A DNA stretch of 63,186 nucleotides from an uncultured Lactobacillus sp. (GTDB lineage: Bacteria > Bacillota > Bacilli > Lactobacillales > Lactobacillaceae), in NCBI GenBank assembly GCA_905204935.1, contig CAJLBJ010000008.1, forward strand, positions 1-63,186, read 5' to 3'. Below, in pieces: positions 27,636 to 36,659 of the stretch. The notes under the pieces were generated by a model. The model was given only the letters and a program-made list of their open reading frames with translations, made no database searches and was not told the origin of the DNA. The first letter of the stretch is position 1. The number at the start of each line of letters is the position of its first letter. A program made the position numbers and the translations under genes.

Positions 27636-28544
27636 ATGAAACAGTATTTGAGTATTGATATTGGCGGGACTAATATTAAATATGCATTGTTAGATACAGC
27701 AGGTAATATTGTTGAAAAAGATAAAGTTAGCACCCCAACAGCGGATTTACAGACATTTATGAAAGCCATCTATCAAATCGTTGAACAATATAAAGATAGG
27801 GTCAAAGGAATCGCATTTAGTGCACCTGGTAAGATTGATGTACATACAAAGACGATTTATTATGGTGGGGCATTGCAATTCTTGCATAAAGCATGTATGA
27901 AAGAATTGATTGAGGATAGATATAATATTCCTGTAGGCATCGAAAATGATGGTAAAGCGGCTGCCTTGGCAGAGATGTGGTTAGGCAATCTTAAAGATGT
28001 TGACAATTGTGCGGCAGTTGTTTTAGGAACTGGTGTTGGCGGTGGAATCATCGTCAGTGGGCACCTTGTACGTGGAACACATTTTCAAGCAGGTGAATTG
28101 AGTTTCTTGTTAAACAGGACCGATCAAGATGGCAAAATTGCCATGGAAGGCTCCTTAGGTTCAGCCGTACAAATGATTACAAGAGTCAATAAAGCTCTTG
28201 GAAATAGTAATCTTAAAGATGGTTTGGCAGCCTTTGAAGCGATTAATGCTAAACAAGGACAAGCATGGGAAATTTTTGAAAGTTACTGCCGTGAAATAGC
28301 GATGATTATCTTTAATATTCAAGCAGTTATTGATTTACAAAAATTTGCGATTGGTGGTGGTATCAGTGCACAACCAATCGTGGTTAAAAACATTAATGAA
28401 CAATATCTTAAGTTAAAATCTGAATTAGGAATGTTTACTGAAGTGTTGACTTCTCCACAAATCGTGCAAGCTCATTTCCAAAATGATGCCAACTTATACG
28501 GCGCACTTTATGGTTTGTTGTTACAACTAAACGGTGAACAATAA
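27636..28544 (+). CDS. ROK-family sugar kinase
   Basis: 302 residues. The phosphate-binding DIGGTNIKYALLD (about 7-19), the catalytic aspartate in IENDGKAAALAE (about 102-113) and the glycine-rich VLGTGVGGGIIVSGHL (about 129-144) are all present, followed by GELSFLL. The cysteine-rich zinc motif CxCGxxGCxE of glucokinases is absent, as in the beta-glucoside kinase group of Firmicutes. It probably phosphorylates a hexose or beta-glucoside taken up without a PTS; the substrate is open. Divergent from the AraC gene and ends at a shared terminator. Confidence 0.88.
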   Translation: MKQYLSIDIGGTNIKYALLDTAGNIVEKDKVSTPTADLQTFMKAIYQIVEQYKDRVKGIAFSAPGKIDVHTKTIYYGGALQFLHKACMKELIEDRYNIPVGIENDGKAAALAEMWLGNLKDVDNCAAVVLGTGVGGGIIVSGHLVRGTHFQAGELSFLLNRTDQDGKIAMEGSLGSAVQMITRVNKALGNSNLKDGLAAFEAINAKQGQAWEIFESYCREIAMIIFNIQAVIDLQKFAIGGGISAQPIVVKNINEQYLKLKSELGMFTEVLTSPQIVQAHFQNDANLYGALYGLLLQLNGEQ

Positions 28545-28581
28545 AAAAATGCATCGGCTAAAACTTAGTCGATGCATTTTT
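28545..28581. terminator. Bidirectional terminator between ROK and AKR genes
   Basis: AAAAATGCATCGGCTAA pairs with TTAGTCGATGCATTTTT around a very short loop. Confidence 0.88.
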
Positions 28582-28585
28582 GATT

Positions 28586-29437
28586 TTAAAATTCGGCTGT
28601 ATCTGGATCGGTTGCGTAACCAACGACACCGTCTAAAGCATCGATACGCGCCATTTGTTCAGGGGTCAATTCAAAATCAAAGACACGGGTGTTTTCTTCA
28701 ATACGTTCTTCATGAACGGATTTTGGAAGAGGTAAAAAGCCATGTTGTAAAGACCAACGAATGCAGACTTGAGCAATCGAGCGCCCCGTTTCGTTAGCGA
28801 TAGCTTGCATGGTTTCATCGCTAAAGATTTTACCAGTGCCAAGAGGGCTGTAGGCTTCTAATAAGATGTTGTGTTGACGACAATAAGCAATCGTTTCTTC
28901 ATCATGATCTCCTGGGCAGAGACGAATTTGATTGACCATTGGCACGATACGTTGGGTTTGTTCTAAAACAGCAAAGTGTTTAGGTTTGAAGTTTGAAACA
29001 CCAATCGCTTTTAGTTTACCTGCTTGATAAGCATCTTCAAGTGCCTTCCAAGTTTCTTGTAGATGTTTTTCCCAGTTTTCATCACGGAAAGGCTTTGGAT
29101 TAGGCCAATGAATCAAAAATAAGTCAAGATAATCCGTCTTGAGGTCTTTTAAAGATTGTTCGATGGCAGTACTGGCAGCTTCATAGTTGTGTGCGTTGTT
29201 GTTTAATTTGCTAGTGATAAAGACGGAGTGGCGGGAAATACCACATTCTTTGAGGGCTTCACCAATGCTAGCTTCATTACCATACATTTCAGCGGTATCA
29301 ATATGACGATAGCCAGAAGCTAAAGCAGCCTTAGTAGCAAAATTAGCAACCGCTCCAGATGGTGTTTGCCAAGTTCCAAAACCAACGACAGGAATTTTGC
29401 TGCCGTTAGATAATTCATAAGTATCGATCAGACTCAT
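28586..29437 (-). CDS. Aldo/keto reductase
   Basis: 283 residues from the ATG at 29437 (GAGGTC upstream; the frame reaches 29452). The catalytic tetrad is visible: D and Y in YRHIDTAEMYGNE (about 43-55), K in VFITSKLN (about 73-80) and H in LFLIHWPNP (about 106-114). The NADPH-binding end is LPKSVHEERIEEN (about 239-251). It reduces small aldehydes or ketones in the cytoplasm. It belongs to the AKR5-like group common in lactobacilli. Single gene. Confidence 0.93.
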   Translation of the reverse strand: MSLIDTYELSNGSKIPVVGFGTWQTPSGAVANFATKAALASGYRHIDTAEMYGNEASIGEALKECGISRHSVFITSKLNNNAHNYEAASTAIEQSLKDLKTDYLDLFLIHWPNPKPFRDENWEKHLQETWKALEDAYQAGKLKAIGVSNFKPKHFAVLEQTQRIVPMVNQIRLCPGDHDEETIAYCRQHNILLEAYSPLGTGKIFSDETMQAIANETGRSIAQVCIRWSLQHGFLPLPKSVHEERIEENTRVFDFELTPEQMARIDALDGVVGYATDPDTAEF

Positions 29438-29735
29438 AATAAAAGACCTCACTTTAAATTAATTTGGGGTGTAAATTTTCCCTATCTTGACTAAATCATA
29501 GCAAAAAATAATTCTTAATACTACTAGAATAAAAATAATTTAAAACTTAAAACGCTCTCAAAAGATTGATTGTACGCTATTTTTTTAAAGAAGAAAGGCG
29601 ATAAAAAACGATTGGTGAAGGAAACGATTGAAATTTTTGAAAAATCAAGTTTCATATTGTGATATACTGATAGGTGAACTATTATATGTTTGAGGCAATA
29701 TTTTGCCTGTCTTGCATGGAAAGGAGTGTTATTAA

Positions 29736-30470
29736 ATGGAATATACTGCGCAAACGGTTGAAGAGGCAATCGAAGTAGGCTTAAAAGAATTAGGAGTTAC
29801 CAAAGATCAGGTTGAAATCAAAGTAATTCAAGATGCTAAGAAAGGTTTTTTAGGTATTGGTAAGCAAGATGCTATAGTTGAGTTACAAGTTATCAAGCAA
29901 GCTTCTGTGCAAGAAGAACCTGTAAAAACACCGAGTCAAGAAGCACCAAAGGAAGTAGTTGAAACACCGCAAGTCGAAGAAAAAAGATTTGAAAGCCAAG
30001 AAGAATTTGAACAAGCATTGATTGACTTAGGGCATTACTTAGCTGATATTACAGAAAAAATGGGAGTTGAAACATCGATTGATGTGACTCCAGAAAAACA
30101 TACAGTATACTATGATTTTGATACCAAGCAAGAAGGTTTATTGATTGGTAAACATGGCAAGACGCTAAATGCATTGCAATTATTGGCACAAGATTATTTA
30201 GACAAGCGTGTTCGCAGACGTGTACGTGTTATCTTGGATGTAGCTAATTATCGTGAACGACGTGCAGAAACGTTGACACATCTAGCTCAAAAGGTTGGAC
30301 GAGATGCTATTGCCCAAGGTAAAGTACAACAACTCGATCCGATGCCTGCTTATGAACGTAAGATAATTCATTTTGCATTAGCCGACAATACACACGTTAA
30401 GACATATTCACGTGGAACAGAACCACATCGTTATGTGGTGATTGAACCGGTTAATGGACATTACGAGTAA
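29736..30470 (+). CDS. jag: Jag/KhpB RNA-binding protein
   Basis: 244 residues. The N-terminal Jag domain has the KKGFLGIG motif (about 34-41), a glutamate/proline-rich linker follows (about 60-88), then a KH domain with LLIGKHGKTLNALQLLAQDY (about 134-153) and a C-terminal R3H domain with YERKIIHFALADNTHVKTYSRGTEPHRYVVI (about 206-236). KhpB/EloR pairs with KhpA to bind RNA and control cell elongation. In many Firmicutes jag follows rnpA and yidC; here neither is adjacent, and the next gene is an OhrR-type regulator six or more bases on. Confidence 0.95.
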   Translation: MEYTAQTVEEAIEVGLKELGVTKDQVEIKVIQDAKKGFLGIGKQDAIVELQVIKQASVQEEPVKTPSQEAPKEVVETPQVEEKRFESQEEFEQALIDLGHYLADITEKMGVETSIDVTPEKHTVYYDFDTKQEGLLIGKHGKTLNALQLLAQDYLDKRVRRRVRVILDVANYRERRAETLTHLAQKVGRDAIAQGKVQQLDPMPAYERKIIHFALADNTHVKTYSRGTEPHRYVVIEPVNGHYE

Positions 30471-30484
30471 AGGATGTGTTAAAC

Positions 30485-30940
30485 ATGATGGAGCATTTTC
30501 CAAATCATTTAGAAGATGAATTGTGTTTTGCGATTTACTCTGCGCAAAAATACTACAACAAGTTTTATACTGAAAGTTTAAAAGAGTTTCGCTTGACTTA
30601 TCCGCAATATATTACCTTGTTGGTCTTGTGGGAAGAAAAGAAGCCTTTGATGATTAAAGAAATCGGAGCAAGAGTAGGCCTAGATACCGGAACTTTAACA
30701 CCGTTATTAAAACGGATGGAAAAAGACGAATGGGTGATGCGTAAGCATGATATTCATGATGGACGCAAGGTCTATGTGACATTAACGCAAAAGGCTAAAG
30801 ACCTTGAAATGCCGGTTAAAGAAAAAGTTCGCGGTTGTTTTTCTTTGATTGATATGGATCTTAAAGAATACAATAAACGAGTGGATTTGGTTAAAGAAAT
30901 CGGCGATAAGATCAAGGACTTAGATAAACAGTTTGATTAA
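30485..30940 (+). CDS. OhrR-type MarR-family regulator
   Basis: 151 residues from the first ATG after the AAAGGATG ribosome site (a GTG three codons earlier is in frame). The N-terminus EDELCFAIYSAQKYYNKFY places a cysteine at residue 14, matching the peroxide-sensing cysteine of OhrR, and LTYPQYITLLVLWE and DTGTLTPLLKRMEKDEWV follow the OhrR pattern. OhrR represses genes for organic hydroperoxide resistance when reduced. No ohrA-like peroxidase gene is adjacent, so its targets lie elsewhere or it has another role. It is read together with jag and is followed by a terminator. Confidence 0.85.
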   Translation: MMEHFPNHLEDELCFAIYSAQKYYNKFYTESLKEFRLTYPQYITLLVLWEEKKPLMIKEIGARVGLDTGTLTPLLKRMEKDEWVMRKHDIHDGRKVYVTLTQKAKDLEMPVKEKVRGCFSLIDMDLKEYNKRVDLVKEIGDKIKDLDKQFD

Positions 30941-30987
30941 AAAGCCATCTGTGTGCCGGGGTAAAGTGCACCATATCAATATGTAAA

Positions 30988-31021
30988 AAAACTAGTATCT
31001 ATTCAAGATACTAGTTTTTTT
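30988..31021 (+). terminator. Terminator after jag-ohrR
   Basis: AAACTAGTATCT pairs with AGATACTAGTTT around ATTCA, then T run. Confidence 0.88.
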
Positions 31022-31093
31022 AGTAATCTTAATCCAAGATAGCAAATCTATGTTAAGATGATGGTGATTTAAAAGAAGAGATATCAAATACAA

Positions 31094-31696
31094 ATGCAAA
31101 TTAAAAAGCATCTCTTGGATATTTTTGTAATCATCTTAGGTAATATTGTGATGAGTTTTGGGTATGCGCAGTTTATGGTACCCCATAACATTATCAATGG
31201 TGGAGTTACGAGTCTTGCATTGATAACATCTAACTTTTTTAATGCATCTATTGATATCATGAATGTAGTAATAATGTTTTTATTGCTCGTGTTAGTGACA
31301 TTATTTTTAGGCAAAGAAATCTTGGTTAAATCAATAATGAGTAGCATAGTATACGCTGTATTTTTTAGTTATTTTGTTAATCATAATTTTAACCTTGATT
31401 GTGGGCCGATTGTGTCAATGTTGCTTGCTAGTATATTGGTTGCATTTGGTTATTTTTGTTGTTTAGTGGCTAATTCTTCGACTGTTGGAATGGATGTAAT
31501 AGCTCTTATATTAAACAAATATCGTGATTTACCGTTAGAAAAAACTATCAGGGTATTAAATATTCTCATTTTAGGTATAGGCTTTTTTGTGTATGGCTAT
31601 GAATCTGTGATTTTAGGGATTATATTCTCATACATTTATTCGTTTGAATTAGGGATGTTCTTAAAACATTTGAGTAATAGATATAAGATGATATAA
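31094..31696 (+). CDS. Short YitT-type membrane protein
   Basis: 200 residues with five to six membrane segments. The start (GYAQFMVPHNIINGGVTSLALIT, about 23-45) and NSSTVGMDVIALILNKY (about 127-143) follow the YitT membrane-domain pattern, but the cytoplasmic DUF2179 domain that normally follows is missing. Compare the 288-residue paralogue at 57484. The gene is more AT-rich than its neighbours and uses ATA and AGA/AGG codons often, a sign of foreign origin. It may be a naturally short member of the wider YitT/YczE group. Function unknown. The ribosome site (AGAAGAG) is weak. Confidence 0.7.
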   Translation: MQIKKHLLDIFVIILGNIVMSFGYAQFMVPHNIINGGVTSLALITSNFFNASIDIMNVVIMFLLLVLVTLFLGKEILVKSIMSSIVYAVFFSYFVNHNFNLDCGPIVSMLLASILVAFGYFCCLVANSSTVGMDVIALILNKYRDLPLEKTIRVLNILILGIGFFVYGYESVILGIIFSYIYSFELGMFLKHLSNRYKMI

Positions 31697-31716
31697 AACT
31701 AAAGCGCTAAAATTTT

Positions 31717-31757
31717 AAAGCTTGGGTAGCAAAGATTTGTTAGCTGAGCTTTTTTGT
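31717..31757 (+). terminator. Terminator after the short YitT gene
   Basis: AGCTTGGGTAGC pairs with GTTAGCTGAGCT (several G-U pairs) around AAAGATTT, then six T. Confidence 0.65.
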
Positions 31758-31768
31758 TGCATTGTTTT

Positions 31769-31797
31769 TTGCTCCTTTGTTAAATATAGTTTATAAT
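31769..31797 (+). promoter_or_regulatory. Promoter of the wal operon
   Basis: TTGCTC (31769-31774), 17 bases, TATAAT (31792-31797). It lies 48 bases before the walR start and after the terminator of the preceding gene. Confidence 0.6.
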
Positions 31798-31844
31798 TAA
31801 AAGGAGTGTATTTGCGTTAAAGTGAAACAAAGGAGACTTTGGGT

Positions 31845-32555
31845 ATGAAAAAAATTCTAGTTGTCGATGATGAAAAACCAATCTCAGATATTATTAAATT
31901 TAATTTGGATAAAGAAGGATATGAAGTTTATACAGCTTATGATGGTAAGGAAGCACTTGAACAAGTAGCAGCCGTTGAACCAGATTTAATTTTGTTAGAC
32001 GTGATGTTGCCAAAGGTTGCTGGATTAGATGTAGTACGTGAAGTACGTAAGACACGGGATACACCAATTATTATGGTGACAGCTAAGGACACTGAAATCG
32101 ATAAGGTTTTAGGGCTTGAAATGGGCGCAGATGATTACGTGACTAAGCCATTTTCAAATCGTGAGTTAGTTGCACGTGTCAAAGCCAATTTACGGCGTCA
32201 ATCAACGCTTGTAGCGGCTTCATCTGCTGAAAAAGAAAAGAGTAACGATATTATTATCGGTGATTTAACGATTCATCCAGAATCTTATACCATTTCTAGA
32301 AACGATGAAAAAATTGAATTGACGCATCGTGAATTTGAATTATTGCATTATTTGGCTAAACATATCGGTCAGGTGATGACACGTGAACATTTGTTACAAA
32401 CTGTGTGGGGTTATGATTATTTTGGAGATGTACGAACAGTCGATGTGACTGTCCGGCGGTTGCGTGAAAAAATCGAAGACAACCCAAGCCGTCCAGTATG
32501 GCTAGTAACGCGCCGTGGTGTGGGGTATTATTTACGCAACCCTGAAGCTGAATAA
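31845..32555 (+). CDS. walR: Response regulator WalR (YycF)
   Basis: 236 residues from the ATG at 31845 (AAAGGAG seven bases upstream; a TTG two codons earlier is in frame). Receiver domain with acidic pair DD at residues 8-9, phosphorylated aspartate D52 (LLDVMLP) and lysine in VTKPFS (about 100-105). C-terminal winged helix of the OmpR type with [32 protein letters not shown]. It governs cell-wall hydrolase and surface genes in response to WalK and is essential in most Firmicutes. It heads the walRK-yycHI-walJ operon. Confidence 0.97.
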   Translation: MKKILVVDDEKPISDIIKFNLDKEGYEVYTAYDGKEALEQVAAVEPDLILLDVMLPKVAGLDVVREVRKTRDTPIIMVTAKDTEIDKVLGLEMGADDYVTKPFSNRELVARVKANLRRQSTLVAASSAEKEKSNDIIIGDLTIHPESYTISRNDEKIELTHREFELLHYLAKHIGQVMTREHLLQTVWGYDYFGDVRTVDVTVRRLREKIEDNPSRPVWLVTRRGVGYYLRNPEAE

Positions 32556-32624
32556 GATGTTGCTGCCGCTTCGTTTGAGATGCGGCAGTCTTTCTAATTA
32601 GACATTTGATAAAGGAATAAAGCG

Positions 32625-34496
32625 ATGGAAAACAAAAAACTCAATTTCTTTCAATCGATTCATTTTAAAATCGCCTTAGTGTTTGCTTTACTGTTATTGA
32701 TTACTTTTCAAATCGTTGGAGCAGTATTTGTACAACGAGTAAAAAGTGATAATCTTAAGAGTTTCAAACAAAGAGTAGAGCTTTCTTCTTATGTTGATAA
32801 CTTGTTAACGACTAGCTTGAGCAGTTCAGACACAAACCGTGCTGATGCCAAGATTAAAGAAATTTTGGAAGACGTTAATAATGAAAATATCTCGCAAGTT
32901 CAAGTTGTCGATGCCAAGGGAAATATTCGAGGCGACAGCGATGTTAGCAATCGGATGTTAATCGGCCAAAAAACGGCTAACACAGATATTAAACAAGCCT
33001 TATATACAGGGCAAGCGTATGCTAAAACGACATATAGTCGAGAAGATAACAAGCGTTATTATATTTCTATTACGCCTTTGTATGGAACAGGGGGTAATGT
33101 CAATACGATTATCGGTGTTGTTTATCTGAAAGCAAATCTTGATAGCGTGTATAGTTCGGTTAATTCGGTGACAGTAATTTTTGCGACGGCTGCGTTATTT
33201 GCGACCGCTATTGGGATGATTTTGGCTATTATGATTTCACGGACAATTACGCGGCCAATTGATGAGATGAAAAAGCAAACCGAACGTATCGCTCGTGGAG
33301 ATTATAGTGGTCATGTGCGCATCTATGGCAACGATGAATTAGGTCAATTGGCTTTGGCCGTGAATAATTTGTCTATTCGAGTCAAAGACGCCCAGGAATC
33401 TTCAGAATCGGAAAGACGGCGCTTAGATTCGGTGTTAGCGCATATGTCTGATGGGGTGATTGCAACCGATCGTGCCGGCCGAATCACGATTATTAATGAA
33501 ATGGCTTGTGAAGCATTGGAAATCGATGATGCTGAACAAGTTGTAGGTCAGTCAATCTTAGATGTTTTAAATTTGCGTGATCAATATACAATCCGTGATT
33601 TGTTAAAAAATCAAGATGAAATTACTTTAGATTTATCCGATGTTGAACATAATCAGATTTTAAATGCTTATTTTTCATTGATTCAACGTGGTGAAGATGG
33701 ATATTTATCAGGGCTAGTCTGTGTTTTGCATGATATTACGGAGCAAGAAAAGATTGATCGTGAAAGACGCCAATTCGTGTCTAATGTTTCTCATGAGTTA
33801 CGCACGCCTTTGACAAGTATGCGCAGTTATATTGAAGCGTTAAATGATGGAGCATGGAAAGATCCTGAAGTTGCGCCAAGCTTTTTGAAAGTTACTCAAG
33901 ATGAAACCGACCGTATGATTCGAATGATCAATGATTTATTGAGCTTATCGCGTATGGATTCAGGTCGAGTGAAACTTGATTTAGAGTTAGTGAATTTAAA
34001 CGAGTTGTTTAATTATATCTTGGATCGTTTTGAAATGATGCTTAATCAAGAAAATGAACAACAACATGAACAAAAAAACTATACGATTAAGCGCGACTTT
34101 ACTAAGCGTGATTTATGGGTTGAAATTGACACTGACAAATTCATTCAGGTGGTCGATAATATCATGAATAATGCGATCAAATACTCTCCAGATGGTGGAA
34201 TAATTACATGTCGCTTACTTGAAACACATAACCATGTGATTTTAAGTATTACCGATCAAGGCTTGGGTATTCCTAAAAAAGACGTAAATCGAATTTTTGA
34301 TCGTTTCTTTAGAGTAGATAAGGCCCGTTCACGTGCCCAAGGTGGTACTGGGTTAGGATTGGCCATTTCTAAAGAAGTTATTGAGCTTCATCATGGACGT
34401 ATCTGGGTTGATAGTGTTGAAGGCAAAGGGTCGACTTTTTATATTTCATTGCCGTATGAAGAATATGAGGAGGATTTGTGGAATGAAGAAGATTAG
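32625..34496 (+). CDS. walK: Sensor histidine kinase WalK (YycG)
   Basis: 623 residues, the long form. Membrane segment about 15-35, an extracytoplasmic PAS-like domain (about 40-180), second membrane segment about 183-205, HAMP (RTITRPIDEMKKQTERIARGDYSG), a cytoplasmic PAS domain (RRLDSVLAHMSDGVIATDRAGRITIIN), then the H-box FVSNVSHELRTPLTSMRSYIEALNDGAW (about 383-410) and a full ATPase domain with N-box NNAIKYS, GLGIPKKD and GGTGLGLAISKEV. It phosphorylates WalR. Its end overlaps the start of yycH by 14 bases. Confidence 0.97.
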   Translation: MENKKLNFFQSIHFKIALVFALLLLITFQIVGAVFVQRVKSDNLKSFKQRVELSSYVDNLLTTSLSSSDTNRADAKIKEILEDVNNENISQVQVVDAKGNIRGDSDVSNRMLIGQKTANTDIKQALYTGQAYAKTTYSREDNKRYYISITPLYGTGGNVNTIIGVVYLKANLDSVYSSVNSVTVIFATAALFATAIGMILAIMISRTITRPIDEMKKQTERIARGDYSGHVRIYGNDELGQLALAVNNLSIRVKDAQESSESERRRLDSVLAHMSDGVIATDRAGRITIINEMACEALEIDDAEQVVGQSILDVLNLRDQYTIRDLLKNQDEITLDLSDVEHNQILNAYFSLIQRGEDGYLSGLVCVLHDITEQEKIDRERRQFVSNVSHELRTPLTSMRSYIEALNDGAWKDPEVAPSFLKVTQDETDRMIRMINDLLSLSRMDSGRVKLDLELVNLNELFNYILDRFEMMLNQENEQQHEQKNYTIKRDFTKRDLWVEIDTDKFIQVVDNIMNNAIKYSPDGGIITCRLLETHNHVILSITDQGLGIPKKDVNRIFDRFFRVDKARSRAQGGTGLGLAISKEVIELHHGRIWVDSVEGKGSTFYISLPYEEYEEDLWNEED

Positions 34497-35817
34497 ACAA
34501 AATTTATTGCATATCTGCTTGACGATAACAATCCTAATCAGTATTTTATTTTCGGCTTTAATCTGGATTAATCCAGCCACGTTTCAAAGACCGGTGACTA
34601 ATGAACAAAAGGATTCAACAACGGTTCGACAGGATAATGGCTATGATATAACCGATATTTATTTTCCAACGAGCATTTTATATAATGTAACCAATGAGCA
34701 ACATTATTTGATTTCGAGCAAGAAAATCGACTTAATTCGTAACATCAAGGACTTAGGTAAAAATTGGAATGCACAAAAGCTCAAGCAAATGAAAGTTACT
34801 AGTGATAAGGATTATTTACACTATCTAACGCTTAAAAATGCAGTGGTATTACGTTATCCTGATCGGGTTTCGACGCTACTTTTTGCACGTAAAAAAGCAC
34901 AAAAAAAGACGCCAAAATACGACTTTAATTGGATTGTTTTATCCTTAAAAGCACCGTATCATGCTTATTTGTTAAATGATAGTAAAAGGCAAGTTTACCA
35001 GATGGTTTCTAAAGAAAAAACTAGTACCAAAGCTGCGCAATTGTTACAGGATAATCGTGTAAAGAAAACAGAGATTGATTATCGTAAAATAGGTTCAAAC
35101 TATGTTATCACTTATCCTCAACGGGTCAGTGTGCCTAAATATAGTTATTTAGTCAATAAAGAAAATGCAGGTGTTTATATTGGAAGGCTATTAGGAACAA
35201 GTAACAGTAGTTCGATTACGACTAGAGAGCAAAAAGAAGCGACAGTTTATTCTGATGATAATGGTAAAAAATTGACTGTTAATAATCAAAGCGGAGAAGT
35301 AACGTTTGATAATTATAATGAATCACGCCTAGATCTTGACGGCAAACGTTCGCTTTATTATAACTTAAAGGCTAATTTTGATTTGTTGAGTTCTTTAGGC
35401 TTGGCTTTAGACGATATTCGCTATGATAATTATAATGCAAAGACAGCAACAGTAACTTATCGTAGCTATATTAATAGCTATCCTATTATTGCTAAAAATT
35501 GTTATGGAACTTTTAAGGCTCAAACAAAGTCTAATGGGGCTAGACGGCTTGACTTTTCTTTAGATACTTTGCAAATTCCAGTACCAGCCAATGGGCAAGC
35601 GTCACAATTGCCAACGACAGATAGCATGTTAGAACAGTTGCAACAGTCAGGTGTGAAGCTTGATGAGTTAAGTGATTTAACAATTGGGTATCGATGGTCT
35701 GATAATGCTAGTGCTGATATGGTGGTTGATTTGACGCCCACATATTTCGTGAAGTATCAAGGTTCTTGGTGTGATTATCAAGATTTGTTGTTAGGGAACT
35801 TTTTACCAATAGAGTAA
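34483..35817 (+). CDS. yycH: WalK regulator YycH
   Basis: 444 residues from the ATG at 34483, which has GAGGAGG nine bases upstream; a longer frame from 34381 runs inside walK and is rejected. One N-terminal membrane segment (about 10-29, LTITILISILFSALIWI) and a large extracytoplasmic part with no catalytic residues, as in YycH. It forms a membrane complex with YycI that modulates WalK activity. The overlap with walK by 14 bases shows translational coupling. Confidence 0.93.
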   Translation: MKKIRQNLLHICLTITILISILFSALIWINPATFQRPVTNEQKDSTTVRQDNGYDITDIYFPTSILYNVTNEQHYLISSKKIDLIRNIKDLGKNWNAQKLKQMKVTSDKDYLHYLTLKNAVVLRYPDRVSTLLFARKKAQKKTPKYDFNWIVLSLKAPYHAYLLNDSKRQVYQMVSKEKTSTKAAQLLQDNRVKKTEIDYRKIGSNYVITYPQRVSVPKYSYLVNKENAGVYIGRLLGTSNSSSITTREQKEATVYSDDNGKKLTVNNQSGEVTFDNYNESRLDLDGKRSLYYNLKANFDLLSSLGLALDDIRYDNYNAKTATVTYRSYINSYPIIAKNCYGTFKAQTKSNGARRLDFSLDTLQIPVPANGQASQLPTTDSMLEQLQQSGVKLDELSDLTIGYRWSDNASADMVVDLTPTYFVKYQGSWCDYQDLLLGNFLPIE

Positions 35818-35831
35818 GGGGAGGAGAAAAG

Positions 35832-36641
35832 ATGAATTTCAAACGAATCGAATGGATCTTTTTTATTACATTCATCGCTTTAGACATCTTCTTGGTCGTA
35901 TCGTTTTTACGCCAAAACAGTCAGCTTATTTCTGTGACTAATTCAAGAGAAGATGCGACAAACTCTATTATGAAAAGTATTCGAAGCGAACAGATTAGCT
36001 ATGGGAATCTGTCGGATAAAACGTCGACAGGATTTTACTTAGCAAGTACAAACGAAGATTCTTTGCAACGCCAAGCTCAGACTTTAAAAAATGTTAGTTG
36101 GACATATGTTAATAATCGTTTAGAAGTAAATTTTGTTAGTCCAATCAAAATAGATGATAAAAAAGGTTTAAAACAAACGCTAAAAACAATTTTAGATAAT
36201 AAAACACTTATTAGTAATGGGCAAGATTATGTTTACACAGCGGATTTATCAACCGATAAGCGCGCAATTTGTTTTCAAGAAATCTATGGTCTGCCACTTT
36301 ATTCCGAAGACGGTGCAATTAGCTTTAGCATTAAGGATGGCTATGTGACAGGTTATGTTCAAACGTATCTGGATAACCTCCAAATTTTGCGTGAAAAAAA
36401 GAAGACTATCAGTCAAAAAAGGGCGCTAATTTGGTTGTATCAATACAACAAATTGCCCTATAATAGTAGCGTTGAATGGTGTCATTTGGGTTATTCTAAA
36501 TTACTAGCAGTCAATGGCAGCACGATTTATATTCCAACTTGGAATTTTTCGATTAAAAATAAATCTTCTGAAAGCGTGGTTTATCGCCGCATCAACGCCT
36601 TTACGGGGGCTGTGATCGATGGCACGATGAACATTAACTAG
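35832..36641 (+). CDS. yycI: WalK regulator YycI
   Basis: 269 residues. Typical start MNFKRIEWIFFITFIALDIFLVVSF with a single membrane segment (about 8-27), then an extracytoplasmic domain ending in the characteristic NKSSESVVYRRINAFTGAVID. Partner of YycH in control of WalK. Preceded by AGGGGAGGAG 14 bases after yycH. Confidence 0.93.
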   Translation: MNFKRIEWIFFITFIALDIFLVVSFLRQNSQLISVTNSREDATNSIMKSIRSEQISYGNLSDKTSTGFYLASTNEDSLQRQAQTLKNVSWTYVNNRLEVNFVSPIKIDDKKGLKQTLKTILDNKTLISNGQDYVYTADLSTDKRAICFQEIYGLPLYSEDGAISFSIKDGYVTGYVQTYLDNLQILREKKKTISQKRALIWLYQYNKLPYNSSVEWCHLGYSKLLAVNGSTIYIPTWNFSIKNKSSESVVYRRINAFTGAVIDGTMNIN

Positions 36642-36659
36642 TTAGAAAGGGTCAAAAAC

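Noticed and set aside
29691..29709. Hairpin AGGCAA...TTGCCT upstream of jag as a terminator
   Set aside because: The stem is only 5-6 bp, there is no T run, and it lies in the jag leader close to the ribosome site.
34381..34482. Longer start of yycH inside walK
   Set aside because: The extra residues are the walK coding sequence in another frame; the ATG at 34483 has a GAGGAGG site and gives the family N-terminus.
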